The position numbers and the translations under genes are program-made. The notes beneath the pieces are model-generated. The model saw only the letters and a program-made list of their open reading frames with translations. It was not told the DNA's origin and did no database searches. Positions 11,373 through 23,684 of a stretch of 64,000 nt of DNA are shown here, one piece after another; position 1 is the stretch's first letter; each line of letters begins with the position of its first letter. Where the stretch lies: positions 105,063,281 through 105,127,280 of the forward strand of contig CM026426.1 in assembly GCA_014871385.1 (NCBI GenBank). The letters are read 5' to 3'. This DNA is from Ceratodon purpureus. Taxonomy: Eukaryota > Streptophyta > Bryopsida > Pseudoditrichales > Ditrichaceae.

Positions 11373-12470
11373 ATCCTGGAATAAAAGACGGCCTAAATGA
11401 CTATATTCAGAGTCATAATGGATGCCCAGAAAATTAAATGATAGTCTCGGTTGATGTCATTCAAGCCAAGTCATTCTGGTTATTGAGTCATTTGGGATCA
11501 TTGTTGCATTTTTGTCTCCAAGCTTTTCGGGTTCACTTCCAGTTCACATATACGCCGATGGTGAACATATGCTGATGTGTGTTTTCTCATTGATTATGTC
11601 ACGAATTGTAGATTTTTAACGTCATCGTAATATGTAGCTGCGGAAGTCATTTTTGGAATATTCAATTTCCCGCTTATGATCTTTAGTGTTTGTGGTTGTT
11701 GTTTACCGACCGTGTCTACAGTTCGGTGCATATCACTGTTTGGAAAGGTTTCTAAGCCAACTAGCCTATGTCCTCTATTTTCAAAAAGCAGCCGGTTTTT
11801 TTAGATTATACCCAGTATATTATGTCTATGAATACTAAATATAATTGTTTTTCTATCATTTCATCCAATGATTTTCCTCTATCCTTGAAAATCTACCAGC
11901 TATTTTCAAAATCCATCCGGTAGCCTTGTAACTAACGGCCGGCTCTTCCCGGACAGTGGTGCATATTCCCCGGGTTGACTTACACGCGGCAACGTTGTCT
12001 ACCTCGGAACTGCTTGTGACATCTTTTTTTTTCTTGGGCCATCGTTCTGAGTATTCTGCACGTGTACGGATAGAATTTGTTGGTGCAATTAAATGAGTAA
12101 CCCACACTATTCAGAAATGATATGAGTGTATTACCAGAGCTAGTTTCAGCGTTAAATTTGTATCGGTATATATGAAAAAACTTGATTACAAATTTTGAGT
12201 ATGCGACTACAATGACTGTAATCCGCATGCTTCATTTTAAAGCATGTAACAACTCTGCTGATATAGATTTCTTCCACTTCCTCTAATCTAGACTACATGT
12301 TCCATCTCTACATGAGTGGAGCAATGTCACAAGCACATGACACATTTTCCTACATGAGTACATTTTGAAACTCCAACGATCCATTCCCCTCTGCTTGGCC
12401 AAAATCACTCTAACTTCTCACTTCATCACTCTCCTGTACTGACAATACTACGGTGTACATGTGACACACC
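11373..12470. other. Region expected to hold the left end of CACTA element A
   Basis: No gene seen. Copies of a CAGCCGGT/CATCCGGT-type phrase follow TTTTCAAAA near 11780 and 11905. By comparison with element B, where 931 bp separate the TNPA-like stop from the terminal repeat, the left end of element A should lie near 11.5 kb, but I could not identify a CACTA-type terminus. Confidence 0.3.
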
Positions 12471-13470
12471 TTAGATGTGTTGGAACGTCAGTGATCGAGA
12501 CCACAGCACAGTCGACCCCATAGCATCAAGCAAATTCACTTGGTTGGCTTCTTCAACTGTTACCATGATTGGTATTGACTTCAACGCTCTCCAAATTCAC
12601 ACGGACATACTGCTTTGGGATAGGACGATTATGGAACATTGCTTCTCCACCTAGGCCCAAAACTCAACCGCTACCCACTCGCACCTTGGAATTCTCAGGG
12701 TCCCCGAGCCAAACCTTGTCACCTACTTTCAGCTGTGTCATTGGACAAAGTGAAATTAACATTTATCGTGTTAGAATTTTTGAGTCCACTTGTACGAATA
12801 TTGACCACACAAACTTCATACATATGCAAAACACTTCAGAAACAAGCTCACTAACTTGATAATTTCTTTTGTCATGTACTGGATAGCATCTCACCTCCGA
12901 TTGATTATTTAGTTTCACAGAGGGTGTAGTGTCCTGACTCCTCAGCCTGTATTAGTATTAACATATCACACATTTTTCAGGTTAGTGTATACTATTAAAA
13001 GACGTTATGTAGACAATGGGTTTCAATGACTCTCACCTTTTTGTCACCTTTTCTCCTCTCCACGGAGGTAAAACGTTTGCCTTCGACACTCTGTTTCAAT
13101 ATACATGCATTAGTTACAATAAGAAATAAAAAAATTAAAAAAAATAAATAAATAAAATAAAAAAAACCAAAACAATGCAGTTTGTTCTATGAAAGAGAAA
13201 TATACAACAACGTCACCTCCCGACTCACTCAAAAACCACGTCTTTGATCATCGTACATCGTGAACAAAAATTACATAAAAGAAAGTATTGCAGTTTAATC
13301 TGGGATTGTAAACATTCATTGAAGCATATGATTATTGAACTCATGCTATTCCATGTGACCAAAAAAAAGAAATCTAAGTAACAGAAGCAACTACAAAGTT
13401 CCCCATGAGGTCCAGGAAAAAAGAGGATGCAGTTCAACCATAAAGAATAAGGATTTTTTCATGCGAAAAT

Positions 13471-13776
13471 CAGGGTTGTCATAACGGACGGACATGGGCA
13501 AAATTTCCGGACACGGACAGACGGACGGACGGACCGGTTGGTTCGGGGTGAAAATCGGACATGTTCTATGAATATTCTATGAATATTCCTAATTTTTTCT
13601 CAAGTATGCTCAAATATGCTCAAATATTCTCGAATATGCTCGAATATTCTCAAATATTCTCTTATGGACCGGACATGACCCCTGACGGACAGACGAGCAG
13701 ACCGGACGGTCTTTTGGACGGAGATGACGGACAGACTAGCAGACCGGACGGTCTTTTGGACGGAGAGGTCCTATGA
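13471..13776. mobile_element. hAT-like MITE, GGACGGAC-rich
   Basis: Begins CAGGGTTGTCATAACGGACG, the terminus shared with 52547 and 58322, and ends CTATGAACAA, a decayed version of the GAACAACCCTG end seen at 54967-54977. Inside are an AT-rich series of about 11-bp units (CTCAAATATGCT type, about 13600-13662) and a 42-bp direct duplication (13684-13725 and 13726-13767) rich in GGACGG. No coding capacity. The target duplication is not recoverable. It sits in an intron of the element A second gene. Confidence 0.75.
13684..13767. repeat. 42-bp tandem duplication in the hAT-like MITE
   Basis: Two copies of a 42-bp unit (13684-13725 and 13726-13767) differ at two positions. Each carries GACGGACAGAC and ACCGGACGGT; the latter is an inverted repeat and a possible binding site near the element end. 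Confidence 0.85.
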
Positions 13777-16486
13777 ACAATGAAGCTTTTATGGATGTAT
13801 CTGTACAATGAAATTCAGTTGTTAATTCGATGTCGTAAACCTACAATACGTTTCTGGACATACATGATAATCTAAGCATTCCCAATAGCCAGACATCGCC
13901 AGTTTTGGTTAAGCATCAAGTGCGAATGGGAAACATAGTTACAACAATAGAACCACATGTAAAGCTCGAATTCAACAGAATTGAACTAATCGGAACTAGA
14001 AGACGTGTACTTCAAATTCTTTGACATCGTCATCACTGTGCTTTGTCAACTTGTCCCAGCAGTGTTTGCTACTCCCTTCTCCACGGTGCAGTGCTTCTGT
14101 GCCCGCACGTCCTTCGTCTTTGTTGCCGACGGTTTCTCGCACAGACAGAGTACTAATTCGATCCCCAGTTACGTCTTCTCCTAGTTTCACTAGAGAAACA
14201 GTTGTCAATACAGTCTGCATCAAGTTGTGCAGACTCTCTAATTTCTTGTTAGTTTCAGCCTGACTGCGCTCCATAACTGACAGCCTTGTAGCCGTTCGCC
14301 TTTCCATATCCTGAAATGCAACGCAACAATTACAATAATGATCGGTGTGATTCGCTAGTAAATTCTCTTACCTATTTAACCTCAGTGAATGTTATAAAAA
14401 TAATGATTTTATATACACGGAGTCCTCAAACTTTACATCGAGCAGCGATAAGTATGCCATGCAGTATCTAAAAAATCTATCTGAATTTGTGTACAATGTT
14501 TTTCAGTAAGTTAGTATTTGTCATATAAATGTTCATTTCTTTAGACGTGAATTGACTGTTTGGGAATATGATTCATACATTTTGTAAAATAAAAAGAAAA
14601 CCAAAGGTCATACTGGAAAACACATCCTACACTACTGAGGTTTACATACGCTACTAAGTGGAAGCTCCTGCGAGAGTCGTAACTCTTTTGCCATGTCGGT
14701 CAATCCCGGAGTTTTATCTATGTCTCCTTCCTATCAGACATAAATAGAATATTAAAACGTTAAGAAACTATTGAGATATAAAACGTTGGAGATTTGAAAA
14801 CATACTACAATGGCGGGCATTTAATTCTGCACTGTTCTAAGTACTACAACTAAGAAACTGAGGCTCAATATCCACACTACCCCTTAAATGAAACATAAGG
14901 AAAAGTATTCATACCAGCTTTGCGCGTTTCCCTGCATACCTAATTCGACCCACTCGTGGATTGCTGGCTATAGCCACTGTCAATTATCCCAGAAGGCCTG
15001 ACTTGAACGACATAAGGTTTGAGACCTTGTCCCTCCCTTTGTAAAGCCTCCTCGTCTACCTTTTTTTTATCCTGTCGACGAATCTTCCTCTTCAACGAAT
15101 CTTATTTGATAGACTCAGCCTTACTGCATGATGGGTTTTCCGCTGCCTGTACATCTACATCATGCAATTGGGATGATACAAGATCAATCCGTGTAGGCTC
15201 AAAAGGCCGCAATCGTGAGGTGTTGCACTATGGAATATCTAAGCTCGTACCTTGATGTGGCGGTGCTGCAATATTATCCGGAACTTGTATCCACTTCCAA
15301 CCGGGTGGCGTCGGATACGCCGGTGTTGATTCTGATTGCTTCCATTCTCGACCTTGGCTCTTACCTGCTCTGTAACCTACGAGTACAATAGCGTCCACGT
15401 TAGTAACAACTCTCATCGAAGATAATAACGACCGGGTTGCAATGATCAAAAACATATTTGCTTACCTCCCCTCCCCTTGTGTCGCAGCATTCGCTTCCTA
15501 GTTTCCATCTCGGATTTTGACTGTTGAGATGGTGACCCTTCATCTTCGTATTCTGCATGGTTGTTATATTGCTAAGCCAAGAGTTGGGGTCTGTTAAATC
15601 TAATACATTCTAGCCACAAATTTCTTAACCTAGTGATTCCTTTTCCGATGAGAGGTACACCCTAATTGGACATAGTGTGCATAAGGTTGATGATTGAATG
15701 CACTCGGTTGTTGCTACATACATACAAAAAGACGAAACATCCTCTACGCCAAATTGCACTTTCCATTGAATTATAACTGCAATAGAGTAAATAGTCATAA
15801 ACCCTACTACATGCAGCCACGGCTTACTTTAATCATATAATTCAGATGAAGAAAACCTTACCTTCGGTAGAGTAACCGCGCAAGCTCGTGTTAAACTCTT
15901 CCCGACTTTGCTGAGGAACCTCTTCGTCATTCTCGTTTGGAGCCAACGAGTCCTGCGTGTTCAGCTTAGATGTATGCTTCGTACATCTCCTCAAGGGTTC
16001 TCCCCGTGTGGCTGGCGAATAAGGAGGTCCTTCCTCTCTTTTTCTTACCAATGCTTGAGTTGCTTTCCTTCAAACACACACAAAATAGGGTTACGAAGTG
16101 GCATGCAAGCAAAAAAAAAAGACAGACTGCGAAGTAGTGCGCACTGCGAAGACTGCAAAGTAGTGCTTCTTTGCCACGCTCCAGTAGAGATCACCTCGAT
16201 TTTGGCGAATTGATGACCGAGACAGCCGGTCATTTGGATGGTAGCCAACAAAACATACACGTGTCCAACATCCGCATACATTGCATAGAGAAATAGGGTT
16301 TAAAGGGACGTAATCTTCTTACAACGCTGTCGCTGCCTTGCGAACTGGCTATAGGTAGGCATTATTCCTTGCTACTCTCTCGTTTCTTTGACGCTCATAC
16401 TCGTTGACAGGCTCTGACGTCTCTTCTTCTTCAGATATATCAATATCCTCGTCCTCTTCCCCTATCAGCACTCTTTTGCCAGCCAT

Positions 16487-17876
16487 ATGTACGCTTCAGC
16501 TCTTAATAGACTTATGACGAGGACAAATTTGCTGTTGCAAAAATGAGGAAGGACACTCACTGAAGACACTAGTGGAAATTGACAAGTCCAATGACCGAAG
16601 CATGTATCTCTAAGGCAGCAGTCGCAAAGAAAGAACCTCAATTCCATCAGCTGCAGACTCTCGTGCAAAGAGCCGTCTCCGTCTTTACTTCGTCGAACAC
16701 GCACATAAGTATCAGTTAAGAGTCTCTTGAATTTAGAAACTTTACTTTCTTCAATTTCTTTGGATTGGGTTGATTTTGATTCGTTGATTATATGTCTTAT
16801 TCTACACAAGTTATGGATATGTGTTTTATACTCCTTCTGCTCTCTATCCTATCGATTGAGAGTGACAGTACACTCCTGTAGACAGATCGAGGAGATTGTT
16901 TTGGAGATTGCAGATTTCGCCTTTTGATACCCGTCGATTAAGTATCACTTACTGCTTGTTGTGTTGTTGATTTCCGGGGTAGCTTAAGGATTTACAATGA
17001 TGTAGTAATTTGCGAAATGAAGATGTGGAAGATGAACGCGTTACGGTGTCGTCAATCGCCAATCTGGATTCTAACACTTGATCCACCTAGGGTTTTCGAG
17101 TCTGTGTATGATTGAACCATCTTCGGTACAAGCATTACACTACCCGAAATCAGGAGACAAAATACAGACAATCACCTTCACTATTGGGTTCCTTTAGGTA
17201 TGTAATTACATAGTCACACACTCGATTTTGCGTTCAGCGACATCCATAATGAACTCTTGTCCGGACGGTTCAGAAGAACGGGAGGGTTTATCTAAGCAGC
17301 GTTAATGTTATAGATTATAGACATTGGACTAATCGTATGTGTTATGGTGTTTTATTGTCTTCGACTACTGGCAAAATGAAATACTTATTTTATGCTAGGG
17401 ATATGCAATATATTACCAGTAAACCTTGAATAGTAAAATAGATTGCTGACCTCAGAGGAATGTTTGTCTCCTACAAAATGAAGTACAAATTGCGCACTGT
17501 TTGTCAATGCTACAGTTATGTTCAACAACAAACCCCGTTTCAAAGCCGTGTTAATATATTCCTTTATCTTTCAAGTCATCGTAAATTATACTCTCGGCTG
17601 TCCACCTCAAGCAGGTTAGTTTCAAACACTCTTCATCATTCCAGTGAATGCAAAAACCAGAATGAACATTACAATATATTTTGTGATACACTGACTTTGC
17701 CAATGTATCCAAATCATGTTTCATTTTGTCAATAAGTACATTGAATAGGTCAATTTCTCTCATTCCTCCAATGTCGAACTATGTGTTGATCATTGAGATG
17801 CTCTGATTGCTATGCATTAAAAAGCAAAGCTCAATGCCATTTCTGACATGAATATACATATTCGTTGCAGGCAAAG
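16487..17876. promoter_or_regulatory. Divergent intergenic region of CACTA element A
   Basis: This lies between the starts of the element A second gene (-) and transposase (+), in the position equivalent to 29904-30709 of element B. Both promoters should be here, by analogy with En/Spm elements. I could not place a TATA box with confidence. The first transposase ATG follows an acceptor-like gttgcag at 17865-17871, so a 5' leader intron is possible. Confidence 0.35.
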
Positions 17877-20339
17877 ATGTCAGGCAGGTTGCCTATATCA
17901 GATGATAGAAGAGTTAGTTCTAGAGACAACAAGCTCTGGTTGAGGTATCAGGAACGCGCAGCTCTCTATGGTTTTTCTCGAATTCCCTGTCCATGTAAAC
18001 TCCATAGGGGTACAGGAAAATGATTCGATTTAGTGGAGGGAGAAAGACTCTTGTTAAGACATGGACGTTCTCCGGATTGCCGGACTTGGAGAGGTCCCAC
18101 TGAGCTTGATTCATCCAACAAAGAATGGGAAGCGGATTATACAAGTCGACTTAAAGGTACGCTTCATCAAACTGGAGAAAGAGATAGTGGTCTACAGATG
18201 CGGGGTATGATGCAAGACATCTTCCAACAGGTGCAATCTTTTGTTGAAACAGAGGAGAAACTACAGGACATCACCATGGACGCTATGGAGACCGTCGACA
18301 ACATCACCGGGATTAATCAGGACCGTAACGAGCACAGTGGAGATCATAGCGGAGGAGATACGGCCTTCCATACTGTAGACGGCAATGACAAACATGTGGG
18401 GGCGGATGAAGCAACGACAAGAGCTGAATATTCTGGAGGACAGGAAGGTTTTCCAAAGAGCGGAATTACAGAATCCGTCTACCCGTGTGGGAGAAGATGC
18501 TGCAGGGTGTTCCGGTGCACATAACATAGATGCAAATGAAGGAGCGGGATTTTGCCGGGATTGAAACTTCTCAAACGAGGAGCAGATGGCATTGGATGAG
18601 GAAAGAATTCGAGACGCGAAGGCATTAGAGGACGCGATGGGAATGTTGTTCCCTGGGTCGAAACACTCTAAGTTGGGAGCAACTGTGATGATTGTGAATT
18701 TAGTAGCGACTCACAGTGGGATAATTGAAAAGGCTGCAGACAATATATTGGCCACTCTGAACTACCTTCTCCCTCCGGATAATTGTTTACATGTGTCCAT
18801 GTATCAGGCTAAATCACTCACTAAGAGACTCGGTTTGGATTTCATAAACATTCACGGTTGCCCCTCTGGATGTGTATTGTACAATGAGGAGAATACTGTT
18901 CACTTAGATCACTGTCCAGTTTGTGGATCCCCTAGGTACAAGGACATGTTGAACAGAACAAGGCCTTTAAAAGTGCTTTGTTTTTCCCTGTGACACCTAG
19001 ACTGTAGAGATTTTTTAGAATACATGTACTCTCAAAGTTAATGCGGTGGCACAGCGAGAACCTTAGCCATGATGGAAAGGTTCGGTATCCAGCGGATTCT
19101 CTAGCATGGAAACGGTTGGATTCCTTGGATCCTAAAGTGTGTGACACAAGACGATTCGGTTTGCAGGTTCAAGATGTCCGCTTGCAGGTATCTTGCGATG
19201 GCATTTGCCCTTTCAAGTTACATAAATCAACGTGGTCAGCGTGGCCTATCCTGGTTAGTTTTTTGAACCTTCCACCCTGGCTTATCACGAAGAAATTCTT
19301 CACTTTGCTCGCTTTATTGATTCCTAGAAGAGAGCAAGTTCCCTTTGAATTTTTCGATGTCTGGATGAGACCACTGGTGAATGAGCTCAAGGAATTGTGG
19401 AATGGTGTGCCTGGCTATGACGTATTAGCACCGGAGGGGAATTGTTTTTCCAGTTACGTGCCATTGTCATGTATACCACCTATGATTTTCCTGGGTATGG
19501 TACAGTGTCCGGTGCTTCCCATCAAGGCTATACGGCCTGTCCACCGTGCGGTGATCAACTGAGAGGTACCTATTCTTATGAGTGCAAAAAAATAATCTAT
19601 AGGGATGCTCGTCGTTGGATGAGGGCTGGGCACATTATTCGTTCATCACAATATGACAAATTGTTTAATGAAAAGCCGTAAACTAGATTGGCTCCACACA
19701 CCAAGACTCCGGCAAAGCAAAGAGATGCTCTGAGACAATATCATGCCTACCTTGCAAGACGTAAGCAGAGGTCGAGGATGTCCACAGAAGGGACTTCTAA
19801 TGCAAACATTACTAGTTCAGTGAACACGATGCGTTCAGATGTACAATCAGTCGACAGAGGTACGTCAATACCATCCACAAGTGCGAATACTCGGCAGAAA
19901 GCAGGTCAACTACGGTCTTCACAAAGGTCGGCCTCAACTCGAGGAACAGAGACTCTAGATCAAAGAAATCCATCTAGGCGGCGGAGGGCGGTCACACCTG
20001 ATCCTTTGAAAATCCATGGAATTAAACGTAGCAGTATCTTCTACGAATTGCCTTATTGGGAGGTACATAATTTTCCCACAACTACATTATACCTTGTCTT
20101 ATATTTATAGCTGTACTTAGTAGTAAGCAAAAGCTTCATATAAAGATGTTCTTGAATCAGAACTTAGCCGTCTCTCTTCTTCATTTGGCACAGCCTAGAG
20201 GATAAGAAGACTTTCTTTTTTCATGTCCATGGTAATTCCTCGTGGGTGACGATTTCATGTGTTAACTCCTACTGAAGTCTGGTTATTCACTCCCGTGGCC
20301 TACTGTTAGTTTTCATATTATCATTTTGAACAGACTACA

Positions 20340-20361
20340 ATACACTAGTAGAAAACGCGAC
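20340..20361 (+). repeat. Left target duplication and terminal inverted repeat of element B
   Basis: ATA (20340-20342) followed by the 19-bp CACTA terminus. It matches the right terminus at all 19 positions; the sequences diverge at position 20. Confidence 0.96.
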
Positions 20362-21131
20362 TCCCTCCACCCGGGCAGTCCACCCACCATAACCACCGGC
20401 TGGACTGGGGGTTGGCTCAATTTTTAGAAAGTGCAGGCGATTGGTCGTAGCTTATTTCCGGGTCGATACTCTGGTGATGAGTCAGGCAAGGGTGGACTGA
20501 GTCCAGGCAAAGTTAATTTCCGTGGACTTACGTGTCCTGATTTCTCATTTTGATCCTCCGGTGGGCCATGTGGGTAGATGAATTGATTTTTACGCGGACG
20601 AAATTGGGCCACAGTTATATCTCAGCTGAGGACCGTGTTAACCACCTACAGTAGAGATCCGGGGTGATAACCGGTATTACATATCCACGCAAGTACCCAT
20701 GTACCATACCCCTCCATCCGCCACCCGGGTTGAGAACATGGTAGTTGTCCGTGATGATTGTTCAAAGTCCTGAAAATTAAATCTGCCGCCTACATCAATT
20801 CAGTGGTACGTAAAATATCGCGTTCACTAAAAGCCAATCTCAATTCATACAAATCATAATCTCTCTCGATGCTACTCTGATAGGAACTCCCTAGGATCAC
20901 TCATCACCACATTGCTTCATCACGTCTACTCAGTCGTCGTACACGTTAAGTGATGAGACAGATCGCAGGGCATTGTAACGTGAAATATCACTTCGCAATA
21001 GTGATCAACCACTACGATGCCAGAGAGGACGCCCCTTAACTTTGAGATAACAAACAGCAAGGAGAGTGATCGACGTAGTCTGAACCGAGAGCAGTGAGTT
21101 TGGTGTGATCGAAGCGGCTGATCGCACAGGT
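20362..21131. promoter_or_regulatory. Left subterminal region of element B
   Basis: Non-coding. It repeats short words CCGGGT/ACCCGG/GTACCC (near 20371, 20461, 20688, 20700 and 20722) and TCCACCC-like words (near 20378) also found inside the right end. In En/Spm elements such subterminal repeats are binding sites for the TNPA protein; that role here is inference. Confidence 0.5.
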
Positions 21132-21866
21132 ATGGAGAAGGGAGCGATACTTGGATGGTTGTCGATGGTGCACTGGCGCCGTGATTACCATAAGCTCACA
21201 TACCCCGAGGTTCCAGCTTTGGCGGAATTGGTGCAATACTCCAACAAATTTGACTGGAGTGACCGCATTTACATGGAGATGGAGGAGCTCGGTGATGCAT
21301 CCGGCTTGCATTTCAAGGAGTACCTACTAAAGTTCGGAAAAGAATATTTGACTCCAGGATCATGTGCCGCTAATCCAATTACGTTTCCAGAGGATGCAGG
21401 CAGCAGTCCCGCGAACCCAATTACTTTCCCGGAGGATGAGGGCGACAGTCCGTCCGGGATTCCAAAGGGCGGCAGAACTCCTGCCTCAGTTCCGAACGGG
21501 AGTGGGGGACACGGACCAAGGACATGCGGAGGGGGTGATAACAGCAACAGAAGCATCAGCACGAGCTCCATTGCCTGGACCAATGACGGTGGTGGTTCCG
21601 TTAACGGAGAGGGGGATCATTCGGCATCCGACGGTGCTGACTCTGTAGATTGGGCATCTGCGATCAGTGACGCTCTAACTTACACCACCGACACGGGTGA
21701 GTCCGACAGCTGGGTGAGCGCCGACGCTTCCTCTATGGACTGGTCATCAGATACCAACGTCGTTGACGATTATTTCGGACCTGTGAGGGAGGAGATGGAC
21801 ACCGCGTCTTACGCAGGGGAGTCAACATGGAGCCATGGTGGGGGTGATTCAGCAGGTCCGGTTTAG
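21132..21866 (+). CDS. Acidic Ser/Asp/Gly-rich protein of CACTA element B, unknown
   Basis: 244 codons from the first in-frame ATG (21132); an upstream TGA in this frame closes the reading frame unless an intron lies just before the ATG (cgcacag precedes it). Residues 1-75 look folded (WLSMVHWRRDYHKLTYPEV, then aromatic and charged residues). The remainder is low-complexity and acidic, with an internal direct repeat of ANPITFPED (about residues 77 and 91) and many Asp/Ser/Trp near the C-terminus (SVDWASAIS, SMDWSSD). No family recognised. It is convergent with the 135-aa gene. Because it lies within the element termini it moves with the element. Confidence 0.5.
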   Translation: MEKGAILGWLSMVHWRRDYHKLTYPEVPALAELVQYSNKFDWSDRIYMEMEELGDASGLHFKEYLLKFGKEYLTPGSCAANPITFPEDAGSSPANPITFPEDEGDSPSGIPKGGRTPASVPNGSGGHGPRTCGGGDNSNRSISTSSIAWTNDGGGSVNGEGDHSASDGADSVDWASAISDALTYTTDTGESDSWVSADASSMDWSSDTNVVDDYFGPVREEMDTASYAGESTWSHGGGDSAGPV

Positions 21867-22519
21867 GGTCTGCGTTGAGTATCCGCGGTGCACATCAATC
21901 TCTTCGGGGGCCCGACGCTCGGATGCTGACGCTGGAGACGCCAGGGATTGAGGATGATCACCGACAACGTCAATGCGAGGAGTGAAGAATTTGACTGTGG
22001 AGTCGTAAGACTTTTTGCTGTAGATATTTTTTCTTCGTTTTATTCAGAGGAAGTAACTTGTATTGTACAGGACATTGTAGTGGGAGTAGAATTGGTTAAA
22101 TGGAGAGGGCGTTACTATCGATATGGTACAGTCCAAGAGTGGTGTGGAATTAGGGTTCTGCATTTGCGCTGTGTTCCTCAGCCCCCCTGTGCAGATAAGA
22201 ACAATTTCTTTGCTCGAACAATTTTTTGGCAGGGGATTGTTGATATCCATGACGTCCAATGTCTGGAATGACTGACCTGGATATGGCAGTTGTTCGGTAC
22301 TGCTTTTTGTAAAGGAATGATGTTTCTCTTATTGACTTCAAATTGATCCCGAACATTTGATAATTAGAGTTTCACATTGAGAAGCCGGGACTGATACACC
22401 TGCTCACCCCTTTCCATCACTAATGAATTAGTCAGACATAGAACTTTATAAATCATTTTCATTGACGAAGCATTTCTTGGTCCACTGTGTGGCTCATGCT
22501 GTTCAGTCTATTCTACGGT
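21867..22519. other. Intergenic stretch between convergent genes in element B
   Basis: It contains an open frame at 21948-22271 with no recognisable motif, Kozak context or splice support; more likely 3' untranslated sequence of the acidic gene. Nothing else seen. Confidence 0.35.
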
Positions 22520-23036
22520 CTAATTAGTTTCGTGGCTTCCAACTGTCGGACTTTGGTCTACATCTACGCGCCAATTCTCACAGTCTTCTCCAAGCACGGA
22601 TCTGCCTTCGCACTCCCGGTCTGACTCCGTCTTTGTGACCTGAAATTAGCCAAGAAGCGGACACCCATACCGAAGACAGATCCACATGAGATGAAGCAAC
22701 TCACCAAGAGTACACGAGGTAGGTAGAAATCCCAAACTTCACTCGTACCTGCTTGTACGGACTGCCCATCTCAGTTGAGGATACTCCTCCGGAGCTTGAA
22801 TGCTCGAGCTCCTTCAGACGGTCGTCGACGTCACGAAGCGCCGCATGGAGTTCGGAGAAATTCCACGTCTTCACAAGAGAACCATCTGCCAGCAGCGCAA
22901 GGGGTTCCCCGGCGTCGTCAAGTAATGCACATCCCCACGCTAGTGACATGTTCTCGGGGATCACCGCAGGAGATTGTTCCGCCTCAACCTGGAACTTGCA
23001 ATTCTTAGAACTAGAATCGGTGCCAGGCGACGCCAT
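22520..23036 (-). CDS. Two-exon 135-aa protein carried by CACTA element B
   Basis: Exon 1 23036-22749 (288 nt) begins ATG (MASPGTDSSSKN) and ends CAG before a GTACGA donor. Exon 2 22639-22520 follows a ctaatttcag acceptor and runs to TAG. Both boundaries are phase 0 and the joined frame is open, which is good evidence for a real gene. It has a WGCALLDDAGEPLALLADGS segment and a short predicted helix FSELHAALRDVDDRLKELE (about residues 70-88). No homolog recognised. It sits downstream of the B3-like gene on the same strand, so it could be a separate small accessory protein or the last part of that transcription unit. Confidence 0.6.
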
Positions 23037-23684
23037 GCTAAGGTGCGACGGAGCATTCAACTGCTCAGTTAGAATGGGAGGACATAACCTCCGGACGGCT
23101 TATTTAAACCCATTTCCGGAGGTCACTGTTGCATTTTCGTGCTTCAAGTATACGCTCAACGGTTAACTTTAGACATTGGGTGTGCGCGTGAAGATTCCTG
23201 GATCCCTCACTGTTTATACGAAGCCCAGATGCATGCGTGCTTTACAAATAGAATATTTCATTCATCACATCCACAGAAGCTCCATAGTCAACGCGGATTT
23301 CGATAGAATATCAAATCTACGTTTCTATGACATTCAACATCTACGTTCCCTGCATCGTCATATAAATTGCCGACTGTACTTTACGCCTTGCGCGTTTCCT
23401 AACTGCATGACATGGACGGGTTACTTTGCGAATGTCGACGACGAAGGACCCGGCAGTTCAATTGCCAAAGTATTGTAATCTAGATCAGCGATTACAGCCT
23501 TCAGTTAATTGTATAGGACTACACTTTTAGTTGGAAAAAATAGCTATCACAGATCACCTACATCTATGAGCCCTATAGCGTCCGTGAGTATATACAATTA
23601 CGATGTCCATCCTTCGTTTACTGGGATTGTGATGTCCAGTGACCCCCATTGCGCCCGAGGGAGCTCATCGTATTCCATACATTC

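Larger units (their letters stand above)
12471..16486 (-). pseudogene. TNPA-like second gene of CACTA element A
   Basis: Exon 1 (16486-16323) starts MAGKRVLIGEEDED, continues YERQRNERVARNNA and has a TAG stop; its donor GTAAGA joins in phase to exon 2 (16067-15862). Later exons include about 15570-15485, an exon with PPGWKWIQVP near 15300, one with PYVVQVRPSGIIDSG near 14960-15010, 14733-14652, and a coiled coil beginning DMERRTATRLSVMERSQ at 14310. The last exon (about 12741-12471) reads VRVNLESVEV then LLDAMGSTVLW, matching the C-terminal module of plant CACTA second proteins (DUF8039-type). Proteins of this class bind subterminal repeats and assist transposition. Stops and a frameshift make it inactive. 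A hAT-like MITE lies in its last intron. Confidence 0.65.

Noticed and set aside
12569..12859. 96-codon open frame on +
   Set aside because: It is the antisense of the C-terminal exon of the element A TNPA-like gene, whose minus-strand reading matches a conserved module.
21948..22271. 107-codon open frame on + in element B
   Set aside because: No recognisable domain or splice support; it lies where the 3' untranslated part of the acidic gene would be expected.
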